A stretch of 64,000 bases of DNA from CAIKMD01 sp035552195. GTDB taxonomy: Bacteria > Pseudomonadota > Alphaproteobacteria > ATCC43930 > CGMCC-115725. A program made the position numbers and the translations under genes. The DNA lies in contig DASZLU010000108.1 of NCBI GenBank assembly GCA_035552195.1, positions 1-64,000 of the forward strand. Direction: 5' to 3'. Shown here piece after piece: positions 1-8,429 of the stretch; within the stretch, counting starts at the first letter, position 1, and every line of letters begins with the position of its first letter. The notes beneath the pieces were generated by a model, which ran no database searches, had not been told where the DNA came from, and was given only the letters and a program-made list of their open reading frames with translations.

Positions 1-1
1 C

Positions 2-550
2 CTCACGCTGCTTCTCTGGTTGATGTTCTTCGCGAATATCGCGACGCTCGTCTTCATCAATAGCTGGCTCGCGACCATTCTCGTTTCGGCCGGCATCGCC
101 AAGACGGTCGCGATCCTGATCGCGGCCCTCACCAATGCCGGTGGAATTTTCGGCGGCATCATCGTTTCCGAACTCTGCGACCGATGGGAGGCACGCCGCT
201 TTTCGATCTTGGGGGCAGGATTTCTGCTCGGCAGCCTTTCCATCGCCGCCATCGGCGCGACGGGAAGCGACGTCGCAATGGCGTTGATCGCCGCGCTTCT
301 GGCGGGTGTATTCACCTTCGGTACGCAGAACACGGCGAACGCTGTAGCCGCGACAATCTACCCGACCACAATGCGCTCGACGGGGGCCGGCTGGGCGATC
401 GGCGTCGGTAATTCGGCACAGATATTCTCGCCTCTGCTCGCCGGCTTTCTACTCTCGTTGCACTGGTCCGCCACCATGGTGCTGGTCGTGATGGCGTTAC
501 CGGGGCTCGCCGCGGCTGTTGTCGCCTGGCGCCTCGGCCGAAGCGCCTGA
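2..550 (+). CDS. MFS permease, aromatic-acid symporter-like (5' end outside window)
   Basis: C-terminal part of a major facilitator superfamily permease; the frame is already open at base 2. The 182 visible residues are strongly hydrophobic, with about six membrane helices. Two marks, YPTTMRSTGAGWAIG and SLHWSATMVL, recur almost unchanged in the permease at 1383-2777, so the two are paralogues. That motif style fits the aromatic acid:H+ symporter (AAHS) branch, but the N-terminal signature loop is not visible, so the substrate is open. It ends ten bases before a TTGA-N6-TCAA box that belongs to the next gene. Confidence 0.85.
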   Translation, partial: LTLLLWLMFFANIATLVFINSWLATILVSAGIAKTVAILIAALTNAGGIFGGIIVSELCDRWEARRFSILGAGFLLGSLSIAAIGATGSDVAMALIAALLAGVFTFGTQNTANAVAATIYPTTMRSTGAGWAIGVGNSAQIFSPLLAGFLLSLHWSATMVLVVMALPGLAAAVVAWRLGRSA

Positions 551-559
551 TCCGCGCGA

Positions 560-573
560 TTGATCCACATCAA
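560..573 (+). promoter_or_regulatory. FNR/FixK-type box (TTGATCCACATCAA)
   Basis: Perfect match to TTGA-N6-TCAA and also to the stricter TTGAT-N4-ATCAA, recognised by FNR/FixK/Anr-type regulators. Its centre (566.5) lies about 57 bases before the start codon at 624, which leaves room for class II activation and a short leader. It is one of three such boxes in the first 6 kb. Confidence 0.7.
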
Positions 574-623
574 CCCTCGTCTTCGCGGTCCATGGCACCA
601 TCGCGTGATCAAGGAGCACCGCT

Positions 624-1220
624 ATGAAACATCTGATCGTCGTCGCCCATCCCAACCGTTCCAGCCTCACCCATGCGCTTGCCGAGGCTTACGCGAACGA
701 GCTGGCGGCCATGGGCCACGATCCGGATATCCGCGATCTTTATGCGCTCGATTTCAATCCGGTCCTTGAATCTTCCGAACTCGGCGGCGCCGGGCTGATC
801 GATGCCCATATCGAGCAAAGCCATTTGACAAAAGCCGATGCGACGGCGTTTTTTTATCCGCTGTGGTGGGCGTCAATGCCGGCGATTCTCAAGGGCTATA
901 TTGACCGCGTGTTCTCACATGGCGTCGCCTATGATTTTCAGCGTGGCGCGATGCATGGCTTATTGATGGGCAAGACCAATCTGCTGGTAACGCTCTCGGC
1001 AGCGCCGCGCGATGCACTGGCGAAGACCGGCGCCTGGGACGCCATTCGCGCCATCCAGGACGCGCATATCTTTCACAGCGTCGGATTGACGCTGGCGGAT
1101 CACATCCATTTCGGTGAGGTTGTTCCCGGGATGAGCGAGGTGATTGCACACCGTCACATCGCGACGATCCGCGAGGCAGCGCATCGCCACTTCCCGCCGG
1201 TGCTGCGCGCCACCGCCTGA
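624..1220 (+). CDS. NAD(P)H:quinone oxidoreductase, flavodoxin fold
   Basis: 198-residue flavodoxin-fold protein of the NQO/KefF/MdaB type, expected to be a cytosolic FMN or FAD enzyme reducing quinones or related acceptors with NAD(P)H. The N-terminal beta strand and phosphate loop read LIVVAHPNRSSLTHAL. A mid-protein FFYPLWWASMPAILKGYIDRV segment (first half FYPLWW, then GYIDRV) matches the flavin-edge motif of the family. AAGGAG lies eight bases before the ATG. It is a single-gene unit between an FNR/FixK-type box and a terminator at 1249, which suggests induction at low oxygen. Physiological substrate unknown. Confidence 0.85.
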   Translation: MKHLIVVAHPNRSSLTHALAEAYANELAAMGHDPDIRDLYALDFNPVLESSELGGAGLIDAHIEQSHLTKADATAFFYPLWWASMPAILKGYIDRVFSHGVAYDFQRGAMHGLLMGKTNLLVTLSAAPRDALAKTGAWDAIRAIQDAHIFHSVGLTLADHIHFGEVVPGMSEVIAHRHIATIREAAHRHFPPVLRATA

Positions 1221-1248
1221 TCTTCAAGTGTTTCAATTGGAAGTCAGA

Positions 1249-1275
1249 AGCGGCCCAGAAGGGGCCGCTTTTTTT
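1249..1275 (+). terminator. Rho-independent terminator after the quinone reductase
   Basis: AGCGGCCC, a short loop and GGGCCGCT form a GC-rich eight-pair stem followed by a run of seven T. It lies 28 bases after the stop codon of the quinone reductase gene. Confidence 0.88.
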
Positions 1276-1292
1276 GCCATCTGCCTGGTGGA

Positions 1293-1306
1293 TTGATCCA
1301 CGTCAA
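1293..1306 (+). promoter_or_regulatory. FNR/FixK-type box (TTGATCCACGTCAA)
   Basis: Perfect TTGA-N6-TCAA, differing in one base from the box at 560. The centre is about 83 bases before the ATG at 1383, so it would drive the three-gene unit of MFS permease, hydroxyacid dehydrogenase and M24-fold protein. Confidence 0.65.
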
Positions 1307-1382
1307 TCGGCACCAGGCCCGACACGATCATGGTTTTCGCAGTCCCAGAATTCGTCACCCACCCTATTGCCTGGAGGAAATC

Positions 1383-2777
1383 ATGTCGGTCGCTGAAATC
1401 TTGCCAACGAAAGATAGCGTCATTGACGTCCCCGAGCTCATCGCCAAGCACAAGCTCGGCGCCTATCAGATCTGGGTTCTCGTCATCTGCGCCATCCTCA
1501 TGTTTTCGAGCGGCTTCAATATGCTGACACTCGGCTACATGGCGCCGGCCGTGTCGGCCGATCTGAAGCTCGCACCGGGCGCGCTTGCGCAGGTCTTTTT
1601 TGCCATGGGCCTGGGCTCGCTGCTCGCAGCTTTCATCTGGGGGCCGGTCGCCGACCATATCGGGCGTCGCACCGTGATCCTGACCACACTGATCGGCGCC
1701 GTCCCGTTCATCTATCTTTGCAGCACCGCAACGTCGTTGACACAACTCATGTGGTACGCGGCCTTTGCCAATTTCTGCCTGGCGGGGCCGCAATACAACT
1801 GCATGGCGCTGGCCAGCGATTTCATGCCGCGACACCTCAAAGTCACCCTGACCGTTCTGGTTTGGACCGGCTTTTCTGTCGGCACGATCCTCGTCAGCCC
1901 CTATGCCGCTTATGTCGTCGGCGAAGCCGGCTGGCGCGATGTCTATCTCTTCAATGCTTTAATTCCGGTCATTCTGGCTGTGATTGCCGCGCTTTGGCTG
2001 CCTGACTCACTGCGGCAGCTGGTGGCGCGCGCCAATGCCAGCGCGAACGCGACGATCGCGAAGACGCTCGCAAAGATGTATCCCGACCAGGTCATTTCGC
2101 CGACGACACGGTTCATCAGCTCGGAAAAGAGACCCCAAGGCTTTCCCGTCAGCCAGCTCTTCACCGAGGGGCGTGCAGTCTTCACCCTGCTGCTGTGGGT
2201 CATGGGCTTTGCGAACATGATCGCGCTGATGTTCATGAACAGCTGGTTGACGACCGTTCTGAAGAACGCCGGCTTCACCATCGAGGTGGCAATTCTGATT
2301 GCAGCGGTGGTTCACGTCGGCGGCATCATCGGCGGTATCTGCATCTCCGACGCTTTCGACCGGTTCACCCGCGGCCGCTTCTATGTACTCGCTTCGGCTT
2401 ACGCTTTGGCCGGCCTCTTCGTCGCCAGCGTCGGCTACTCGGGTGCCGATCTCGTTTGGACGACCACTGCAGTCTTCGTCGCCGGCTTCTTCCTCTACGG
2501 CGTTCAGAACTCTTTCAACGCGGTGACCGCGGTGCTTTATCCGACCGCCATGCGTTCGACGGGCGCAAGCTGGGGGCAGGGCATCAGCGGCATCGGCCAG
2601 CTTGTCGGTCCGGTTCTCGGCGGCGTGCTGCTCAGCCTGCACTGGTCGTCGAGCCAGCTGCTCTACCTCATCGCCTTGATGCCGCTCGCCTCCGCTTTGT
2701 GTGCCGCGATCATGGGCATCGGTCATGAAGCACCCGAGAGCGAGCTCGAAGGTCCTGCAGCCGCCGGTCACAAGTAA
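1383..2777 (+). CDS. MFS permease, aromatic-acid symporter-like
   Basis: 464-residue, 12-helix inner-membrane permease. I chose the ATG at 1383 because GGAGG lies just before it; the longer open frame upstream would run over the FNR-type box. Family marks are GPVADHIGRR in the loop after helix 2 and YPTAMRSTGASWGQG late in the protein. The fold and motifs fit AAHS-type proton symporters of aromatic or other organic acids. It is paralogous to the truncated permease at the window start. The next gene starts about 20 bases downstream, so both are probably co-transcribed. Confidence 0.88.
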   Translation: MSVAEILPTKDSVIDVPELIAKHKLGAYQIWVLVICAILMFSSGFNMLTLGYMAPAVSADLKLAPGALAQVFFAMGLGSLLAAFIWGPVADHIGRRTVILTTLIGAVPFIYLCSTATSLTQLMWYAAFANFCLAGPQYNCMALASDFMPRHLKVTLTVLVWTGFSVGTILVSPYAAYVVGEAGWRDVYLFNALIPVILAVIAALWLPDSLRQLVARANASANATIAKTLAKMYPDQVISPTTRFISSEKRPQGFPVSQLFTEGRAVFTLLLWVMGFANMIALMFMNSWLTTVLKNAGFTIEVAILIAAVVHVGGIIGGICISDAFDRFTRGRFYVLASAYALAGLFVASVGYSGADLVWTTTAVFVAGFFLYGVQNSFNAVTAVLYPTAMRSTGASWGQGISGIGQLVGPVLGGVLLSLHWSSSQLLYLIALMPLASALCAAIMGIGHEAPESELEGPAAAGHK

Positions 2778-2800
2778 TCCATCAGCAAGGAGCAATGATC

Positions 2801-3793
2801 ATGACCAACGTTCTTCTCATCATCGATATGCCGGAACCGGTCCGGCGTCCCTATGCCGACGACCTGCACAAGAAATTTCCGCAGCTTGCCGTCGACCTTG
2901 TCGAGAACCACGCCCAAGCCACTGCGTTCGCGCCGAAAGCCGATGTGATCATGACCTTCGGCCCGATGATGCAGGACCATGTCCTGCGCGAGGCGCCGAA
3001 TCTGAAATGGATCCAGGCGCTGACCACCGGCACCGACGGCGTTGATGACTTGCCCTCGCTGCGACCGGAGATCGTCCTCACGAGCATGCACGGCATCCAT
3101 GGCGACACAGTGGCCGAGGCGGCCTTGGCGGGAATGTTCGTCTTGAGCCGCAATCTGATCGTCCAGATGCACAGTCAGGACAAGCATCAATGGGGCCGCA
3201 TCCCAGCGCGGCTGCTCCACGGTAAAACGGTCGGCATCTTCGGTATCGGCGCGATCGGCGACGCAATGGCGCAGAAATGCAAAGCACTGGGCATGTCGGT
3301 GATCGGCGTTGATCCCGTCCCCAGCAGAAATCCCGCGATCGACCGGATGCTCGATTGGAATACGGGCGTCGCCGCTCTACCCGAGATGGATCACGTCGTG
3401 TTGTTGATGCCGTCGAACGAGAAGACGCGTGGCATCGTCAACGCCGATTTCATCGGCCGCATGAAGCGCACGGCCTATCTCGTCAATGTCGCACGCGGCG
3501 CGATCATCGACGATGCGGCCCTGCTCGACGCCTTGCGCAACAACCGCATCGCCGGCGCCTATCTCGACGCCTTCGCCAAGGAGCCGCTGCCGGCCGATCA
3601 TCCGTATTGGACCTTGCCCAACGTTCTCATCACGCCGCACAACGCCGGCAATTTCGACGAGTACGAACACTATGCCTGGCCGATCATCGAGGAAAACATG
3701 AAGAAGTTCCTCACCGGCGATTGCGACCACATGATCAACCGCGTGCCTCATGCTCCGGGAGCTGGGCGCGCTCTCTTGAAGGAGGCCGTGTGA
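2801..3793 (+). CDS. D-isomer-specific 2-hydroxyacid dehydrogenase
   Basis: 330-residue NAD(P)-dependent oxidoreductase interconverting a 2-oxo acid and a D-2-hydroxy acid. The Rossmann loop reads GIFGIGAIGDAM near residue 145. The catalytic Arg sits in NVARGAIIDD, the Glu in FAKEPLP and the His in LITPHNAG, so the active site looks complete. AAGGAG at 2787 favours the ATG at 2801 (eight-base spacing) over the one at 2795 (two bases). Its stop overlaps the ATG of the M24 gene (TGATG), a sign of translational coupling. It may reduce or oxidise a product of the imported compound; substrate unknown. Confidence 0.88.
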   Translation: MTNVLLIIDMPEPVRRPYADDLHKKFPQLAVDLVENHAQATAFAPKADVIMTFGPMMQDHVLREAPNLKWIQALTTGTDGVDDLPSLRPEIVLTSMHGIHGDTVAEAALAGMFVLSRNLIVQMHSQDKHQWGRIPARLLHGKTVGIFGIGAIGDAMAQKCKALGMSVIGVDPVPSRNPAIDRMLDWNTGVAALPEMDHVVLLMPSNEKTRGIVNADFIGRMKRTAYLVNVARGAIIDDAALLDALRNNRIAGAYLDAFAKEPLPADHPYWTLPNVLITPHNAGNFDEYEHYAWPIIEENMKKFLTGDCDHMINRVPHAPGAGRALLKEAV

Positions 3794-4989
3794 TGCTCGA
3801 AACGAATGGACGTCTCAATACGCCGATCTCCACGCCGGAGCTGACCCGCCGCTGGTCCGCGGTCCGCAAGGCGATGGACAATCGCAAGATCGATGTTCTG
3901 GTCATGCAGAACAACAACGACCATATGGGCGGTTATGTGAAATATTTCACGGATATCCCCGCCGGCAACGGTTATCCTTTGACCGTCTGCTTCCCCAAGG
4001 ATGACGGCATGACCGTCGTCAATCAGGGGCCTTTCGGTCTCAATCGCACGCTGCCGCCCGAGGGTGACGAACAATTCCGTGGCGTCAAACGCGTGTTCGG
4101 TACGCCAAGCTACGCGAGTTGCGACTACACGATCGATTACGACGCCGAGCTCGCGGTCAAGGGTCTCTCGCCTCATGGCACCGGTACGATCGGCATCGTC
4201 GGCCGCGGCACACTGCCGATGGCGATGGTCGATGCAATTCGCAAGCACTATCCCCAAGCGAAGCTGGTCAACGCGACCGACATGGTCGACCAGATCAAAT
4301 GCGTGAAGAGCGCCGAAGAGATCGCTCTCGCCCGCCGTACGGCCGCCATCCAGGACGCTGCGATCGATGCGGCGATGAAGGCGGCCGCGCCCGGCAAGAA
4401 GGATATCGAGATCGGCGCCTTGGCCGAGGAAGTGATCCTCGATCTCGGCGGCGAGCAAGGGATCTATCTCTGCTCGTCCTATAAGCCAGGCGCGCCCTCG
4501 GGCCATGTGCCGCGACACAACCAGCAGCGCGTGATGCGCGAAGGCGACGTCTATACGCTACTGGTCGAGACCAACGGCCCCGGCGGCTTCTATACCGAGA
4601 TCAGCCGCACCATCGTCCTGGGCAAAGCAAGCCAGGAAATGAAAGACGAATTCGCCTTCGTGCTCGAAGCGCGCAAATTTGCCCTAAGCCTCTTGAAGCC
4701 TGGCGCCGCCTGCAAGGACATCTGGAACGCCTATAACCAGTTCATGCGCGAGCATGGCCGGCCGGAGGAACAACGCTTGTTCTTCCACGGCCAGGGCTAT
4801 GACCTGGTCGAGCGGCCGCTGGTCCGAGTGGACGAGCCGATGCCGATCCAAGCGAACATGTGGTTCGCTTGCCATCCGACCTACATGACGAAGAATCTCT
4901 TCGCGACGTATTGCGACGACTTCCTCGTCACGGAAGCTGGGGTCGAACGGCTGCATAAATATCCCGAGCAGATCTTCGAGCTCGGCTGA
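3793..4989 (+). CDS. M24 (pita-bread fold) hydrolase-like protein with altered metal site
   Basis: 398-residue member of the M24 family (creatinase, prolidase, aminopeptidase P). The long open frame beginning at 3355 is an artefact; the true ATG overlaps the upstream stop. The C-terminal domain (about 175-398) carries HGQGYDLVERP with the conserved His332. By eye the usual five metal ligands Asp/Asp/His/Glu/Glu correspond here to Glu259, Glu269, His332, His361 and Cys374, so ordinary dimetal peptidase chemistry is doubtful. Creatinase-like C-N hydrolysis or a lyase role is possible. It is the last gene of its operon, ahead of a strong terminator. Confidence 0.82.
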   Translation: MLETNGRLNTPISTPELTRRWSAVRKAMDNRKIDVLVMQNNNDHMGGYVKYFTDIPAGNGYPLTVCFPKDDGMTVVNQGPFGLNRTLPPEGDEQFRGVKRVFGTPSYASCDYTIDYDAELAVKGLSPHGTGTIGIVGRGTLPMAMVDAIRKHYPQAKLVNATDMVDQIKCVKSAEEIALARRTAAIQDAAIDAAMKAAAPGKKDIEIGALAEEVILDLGGEQGIYLCSSYKPGAPSGHVPRHNQQRVMREGDVYTLLVETNGPGGFYTEISRTIVLGKASQEMKDEFAFVLEARKFALSLLKPGAACKDIWNAYNQFMREHGRPEEQRLFFHGQGYDLVERPLVRVDEPMPIQANMWFACHPTYMTKNLFATYCDDFLVTEAGVERLHKYPEQIFELG

Positions 4990-5010
4990 TCCCGTCAATC
5001 GGACTTAGCA

Positions 5011-5047
5011 AAGGGCTGCCGTCCTGTGAGACGACAGCCCTTTTCTT
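5011..5047 (+). terminator. Rho-independent terminator after the M24 gene
   Basis: AAGGGCTGCCGTC and GACGACAGCCCTT pair with one mismatch around a six-base loop, followed by TTTTCTTT. It closes the 1383-4989 operon. Confidence 0.9.
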
Positions 5048-5082
5048 TACCGCTCGCGTCTTTCACTCGAACACCATAAAAC

Positions 5083-5778
5083 ATGCCGATGCCCCACGAA
5101 GAACATCACCACACGCACCGGTCGGGATGGCTGCGCGCGGCCGTGCTCGGTGCCAATGACGGGATCGTTTCGACGGCGAGCCTCCTTCTCGGCTTCGTCG
5201 CCGCACAAGCGTCGGCAGAGAGTGTTCTCTTGGCCGGCGTCGCCGGTGTCGTCGCCGGCACCATGGCCATGGCCGCCGGCGAATATGTTTCCGTCAGTTC
5301 ACAAGCCGATACCGAGCAGGCCGATCTGGCGCTCGAACGCCGTGGTCTCAGCGAAGACATCGAAGCGGAGCACGACGAACTCGCCGCCATCTATCGGGGG
5401 CGAGGCCTTGCTCCAGAACTCGCAGCCGAAGTCGCACGCCAGCTCATGGCCCGTGACGCCCTCGCGGCCCATGCCCGCGACGAATTGGGAATCAGCGAAT
5501 CCTTGCGCGCGCGCCCGCTCCAAGCCGCTGCGAGTTCCGGAATCAGCTTCGCAACCGGCGCCATCATTCCGCTCCTGGCTTTTCTGATTGCGCCGCGAAC
5601 CGTCGAAGCTCCCGTCATTGCCATTGCCGCGCTCGCCTGCCTTGCCTTGCTCGGCGCGCTCGCAGCACGGGCAGGCGGCGCGCCTTTGGCGAAAGGCGCG
5701 GTGCGCGTCCTGCTTTGGGGCGCACTCGCCATGGGTATCACCGCACTGGTCGGCCGGGCGATTGCCCTTATCGGCTGA
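5083..5778 (+). CDS. VIT1/CCC1-family Fe2+/Mn2+ transporter
   Basis: 231-residue membrane protein of the VIT1/CCC1 family, which moves Fe2+ or Mn2+ out of the cytosol. The signature first helix LGANDGIVSTASLLLGF follows a His-rich N-terminus (HEEHHHTHRSG). A charged cytosolic segment rich in Glu (about 70-140) corresponds to the metal-binding helices of the family. Three more hydrophobic segments follow, the last ending at the C-terminus. The length is typical of bacterial members. It stands alone between two terminator-like structures; no Fur or MntR box is evident. Confidence 0.85.
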   Translation: MPMPHEEHHHTHRSGWLRAAVLGANDGIVSTASLLLGFVAAQASAESVLLAGVAGVVAGTMAMAAGEYVSVSSQADTEQADLALERRGLSEDIEAEHDELAAIYRGRGLAPELAAEVARQLMARDALAAHARDELGISESLRARPLQAAASSGISFATGAIIPLLAFLIAPRTVEAPVIAIAALACLALLGALAARAGGAPLAKGAVRVLLWGALAMGITALVGRAIALIG

Positions 5779-5799
5779 AGCGGCTGCAAAAATGACGGT

Positions 5800-5830
5800 C
5801 CCATCCACGCTTTCCCGCCCTGTGGATGGG
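5800..5830 (+). terminator. Hairpin after the VIT gene, possible terminator
   Basis: CCCATCCAC and GTGGATGGG are perfect nine-base inverted arms around a 13-base loop, 22 bases after the VIT stop. Only a weak T-rich tail (GCATCTCTTT) follows, so it may be an imperfect intrinsic terminator or an mRNA-stabilising hairpin. Confidence 0.45.
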
Positions 5831-5883
5831 GCATCTCTTTGCGCGGATTTCAACTACGCCGCTTCACGCGCGCGAGCGCGCGG

Positions 5884-5897
5884 TTGATATAGGTCAA
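5884..5897 (+). promoter_or_regulatory. FNR/FixK-type box (TTGATATAGGTCAA)
   Basis: Third perfect TTGA-N6-TCAA of the window, centred about 80 bases before the ATG of the CBS-domain gene at 5971. It predicts low-oxygen control of the CBS protein and the adjoining alcohol dehydrogenase. Confidence 0.65.
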
Positions 5898-5970
5898 CGC
5901 CGCCTCTCACCGCCCGGGGTTTGATGAACTATCGGTTCCCCGCCGCCATGGCCCATGAGAAGCACCTGGA

Positions 5971-6996
5971 ATGCTTGCTAAAGAGATCATGACAACCGCC
6001 GTCGTTGCGATCGGCATGAAGACAAAAATTTGCGATATCGCACGCCTCCTAATCGCGCACGGTATTAGCGCCGTGCCGGTGATTGACGACAACGGCGCTC
6101 CGATCGGCATGGTAAGCGAAGGCGATCTCATCGGTCGCGGCGCGGCAGAAAAAACGGAGAAACGCGATTGGTGGCTGAGTCTTCTCGCCGAGGGCGAGGA
6201 GCTCAGCGCGGAGTATTTGCACAGCCTTCGGCCTTCGCTGCTGACCGCCGAAGACGTGATGGCGACGCCGGTGATCACCGTCGACGAAGCGACCGACATT
6301 CAGGAGATCGCGCGCCTGCTTAACGATTATCACATCAAGCGCGTTCCCGTGATCAAGGATGATCGTATTGTCGGCATCGTAAGCCGCGCCGATCTGGTGC
6401 GTGCCCTTGCCGCGGAAAGGGATGATGCAGCGACAGCATCGTCTCAGCGCGCCAGTGAACGCCTGGTTCGCGCCATCGATGCCATCGACCACCGCTTCCG
6501 GCTGCCGATTCCTCAGGAATCGCAACACGTCATCGCACCAGCCTCTCCCGCCAACCGAGCGATCAGTGCCCGACTGTTTCGCGATCTGGTCGCGAAATAC
6601 CATGAGGATGAGCATCGCCACCGCGCGGCACTCGACCGTGCCGCCGCCGACGCGCGACAATCGGAGATCAAGGCACTCGCCGAACATCATGTCGACAGTG
6701 GGGCATGGGCCGCATCGCTTGAGCGCGCGCTAGCGGCTGCCGAACACGGCGAGACCGAATTTTTGCTGCTGCGCTTCCCCAATGCGCTCTGCAGCGACGG
6801 CGGACGGGCAATCAACGCGCCGACGTCGGACTGGCCAAAAAGCCTGCGCGGCGAAGCTGCGGAATTCTACCTGCGATGGGAACGCGAGTTGAAGCCAATT
6901 GGCTTTCATCTCCAAGCGCGCGTCCTCGAATTCCCGAAGGGGCTTCCCGGCGACATCGGCCTGTTCCTATCCTGGGGTCCATCAACGGCTTCGTAG
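5971..6996 (+). CDS. CBS-pair protein with uncharacterised C-terminal domain
   Basis: 341 residues. Two CBS domains occupy about 7-57 and 94-148 (EIMTTAVVAIG and DVMATPVITVDEATD are their starts); such pairs usually bind adenosine nucleotides. Instead of the BON domain often found behind them, residues 155-341 form a helical linker and a compact region with ETEFLLLRFPNALCSDGGR and EFYLRWERELKPIGFHL. I do not recognise a named family for this part. The FNR-type box upstream and the alcohol dehydrogenase 20 bases downstream suggest an energy or redox sensing role in oxygen limitation. Start chosen at the first ATG, with the CBS domain beginning directly. Confidence 0.8.
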   Translation: MLAKEIMTTAVVAIGMKTKICDIARLLIAHGISAVPVIDDNGAPIGMVSEGDLIGRGAAEKTEKRDWWLSLLAEGEELSAEYLHSLRPSLLTAEDVMATPVITVDEATDIQEIARLLNDYHIKRVPVIKDDRIVGIVSRADLVRALAAERDDAATASSQRASERLVRAIDAIDHRFRLPIPQESQHVIAPASPANRAISARLFRDLVAKYHEDEHRHRAALDRAAADARQSEIKALAEHHVDSGAWAASLERALAAAEHGETEFLLLRFPNALCSDGGRAINAPTSDWPKSLRGEAAEFYLRWERELKPIGFHLQARVLEFPKGLPGDIGLFLSWGPSTAS

Positions 6997-7015
6997 CGTG
7001 TAATGGCGGCCAACC

Positions 7016-7999
7016 ATGAAAGCGATGCGCCTCAATAAGAGCGGCGATCGACTCGAACCAGCCGAGCTTCTCGATCGGACACCCGGGCCGGGCGAAATTC
7101 GTATCGCCATCGGTGCCTGCGGGGTTTGTCGGACCGATTTGCACGTTGTCGACGGCGACCTACCGCATCCCAAATTCCCGATTATTCCGGGCCATGAGAT
7201 CGTCGGGCGCGTGGACGCGATCGGCAACGGCGTTAAGGGCTTCGACATCGGTCAGCGGGTCGGCGTTCCCTGGCTGGGCTATACCTGTGGCGTCTGTCCT
7301 TACTGCAGGAACGGCCAGGAAAATCTTTGCGATGCGCCGCTCTTCACCGGCTATACCCGCGATGGCGGTTTTGCCACCGCCACGATAGCCGATGCCCGCT
7401 ACGCCTTCCCTCTCGGGGAATCGAGTAGCGATGTTGAATTAGCGCCACTCCTATGCGCCGGTTTGATCGGCTGGCGATCGCTTCAGATCGCGGGCCCTGG
7501 CAGAACGCTTGGACTTTACGGTTTCGGCGCAGCGGCGCATATCATCGCGCAGGTCGCGAAATGGCAGCAGCGCTCCGTCTTTGCGTTCACGCGCCCTGGC
7601 GACGTCGCCGGCCAGACCTTTGCGCGAAACCTCGGGGCTCTCTGGGCCGGCGGCTCGGATGAGATGCCGCCTGAACCACTCGACGCGGCCATCATTTTCG
7701 CCGCCGTCGGCGATCTTGTGCCGCAAGCCTTAAAGGCCGTACGAAAAGGCGGCCGCGTCGTCTGCGCCGGCATCCACATGACCGACATTCCGCGCTTTCC
7801 CTATCATCTGCTCTGGGAGGAACGGCAGGTCGTGTCGGTGGCCAATCTCACACGGGAGGACGGGCTAAGCTTCCTCAAGCTCGCGCCGAAGATCGGCATC
7901 ATCACCAAGACTGTGCCATACTCTCTGGCCAACGCCAATCAAGCGCTCGATGATCTCCGCGCAAGCCGCTTCGAAGGCGCCGCCGTCCTTATACCGTGA
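7016..7999 (+). CDS. Zinc-dependent alcohol dehydrogenase
   Basis: 327-residue medium-chain alcohol dehydrogenase using NAD(P)H for alcohol/aldehyde interconversion. Catalytic zinc ligands include Cys38 (ACGVCRTDLH) and His60 (PGHEIVGRV). The structural zinc site is complete with Cys91, Cys94, Cys97 and Cys105. The coenzyme loop reads LGLYGFGAAAHI, a GxGxxA form of the usual GxGxxG. The sequence style resembles the AdhA group often produced at low oxygen in alphaproteobacteria, which fits the upstream FNR-type box if it is co-transcribed with the CBS gene 20 bases earlier. Confidence 0.88.
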   Translation: MKAMRLNKSGDRLEPAELLDRTPGPGEIRIAIGACGVCRTDLHVVDGDLPHPKFPIIPGHEIVGRVDAIGNGVKGFDIGQRVGVPWLGYTCGVCPYCRNGQENLCDAPLFTGYTRDGGFATATIADARYAFPLGESSSDVELAPLLCAGLIGWRSLQIAGPGRTLGLYGFGAAAHIIAQVAKWQQRSVFAFTRPGDVAGQTFARNLGALWAGGSDEMPPEPLDAAIIFAAVGDLVPQALKAVRKGGRVVCAGIHMTDIPRFPYHLLWEERQVVSVANLTREDGLSFLKLAPKIGIITKTVPYSLANANQALDDLRASRFEGAAVLIP

Positions 8000-8429
8000 A
8001 TTGCGTAACTCCGGATCGCACGGATCCGCTAGCTAGCGTTATCGGCACCGGCGATCCGAACCTGTGGTGGACGAAGCCCCCCGGAGCGAATGGCGTTTGT
8101 GGTGGTTGTCCACTGCTCTGGCGACTCCTTCATATTCCAGATGCATCAGTTCATCAGATCGGCAACGAAGCTTACGACGGCGGTTCTGCCGGAGGAATCT
8201 CCGGCAGGTCACCTCCAGCGCCAACTCCCGCGCTGTTCAGCGACGAAGTCCGAGGTCTATCCTGCGTTTGTGCGGCATGCGGGCGCGGCACTCTCGGCGT
8301 CGCGATTGCGAGACGTACGTCGCGCTCGGCGAAGCACCGTCGCGTCCGGTCGCTCTCTTTATTCAATGTCGGCATTGCGAGCCGAGCACGCGTTGGCGTG
8401 CGCAAGGCCGCCGGTCCTTCGGTTCCGGC
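8000..8429 (+). other. Long stretch without a recognisable gene
   Basis: Open frames exist in all three forward frames (for example 7996-8457 and 8090-8482), but none looks like a known family, has a ribosome binding site or keeps a protein-like composition. The one clear element is a hairpin at 8187-8206, TGCCGGAG-GAAT-CTCCGGCA, with no T-run. It may be decayed coding DNA or hold a small RNA; I see no tRNA. Confidence 0.5.

Noticed and set aside
3355..3792. N-terminal extension of the first M24 gene
   Set aside because: It lies wholly within the dehydrogenase gene in another frame; the TGATG overlap gives the real start.
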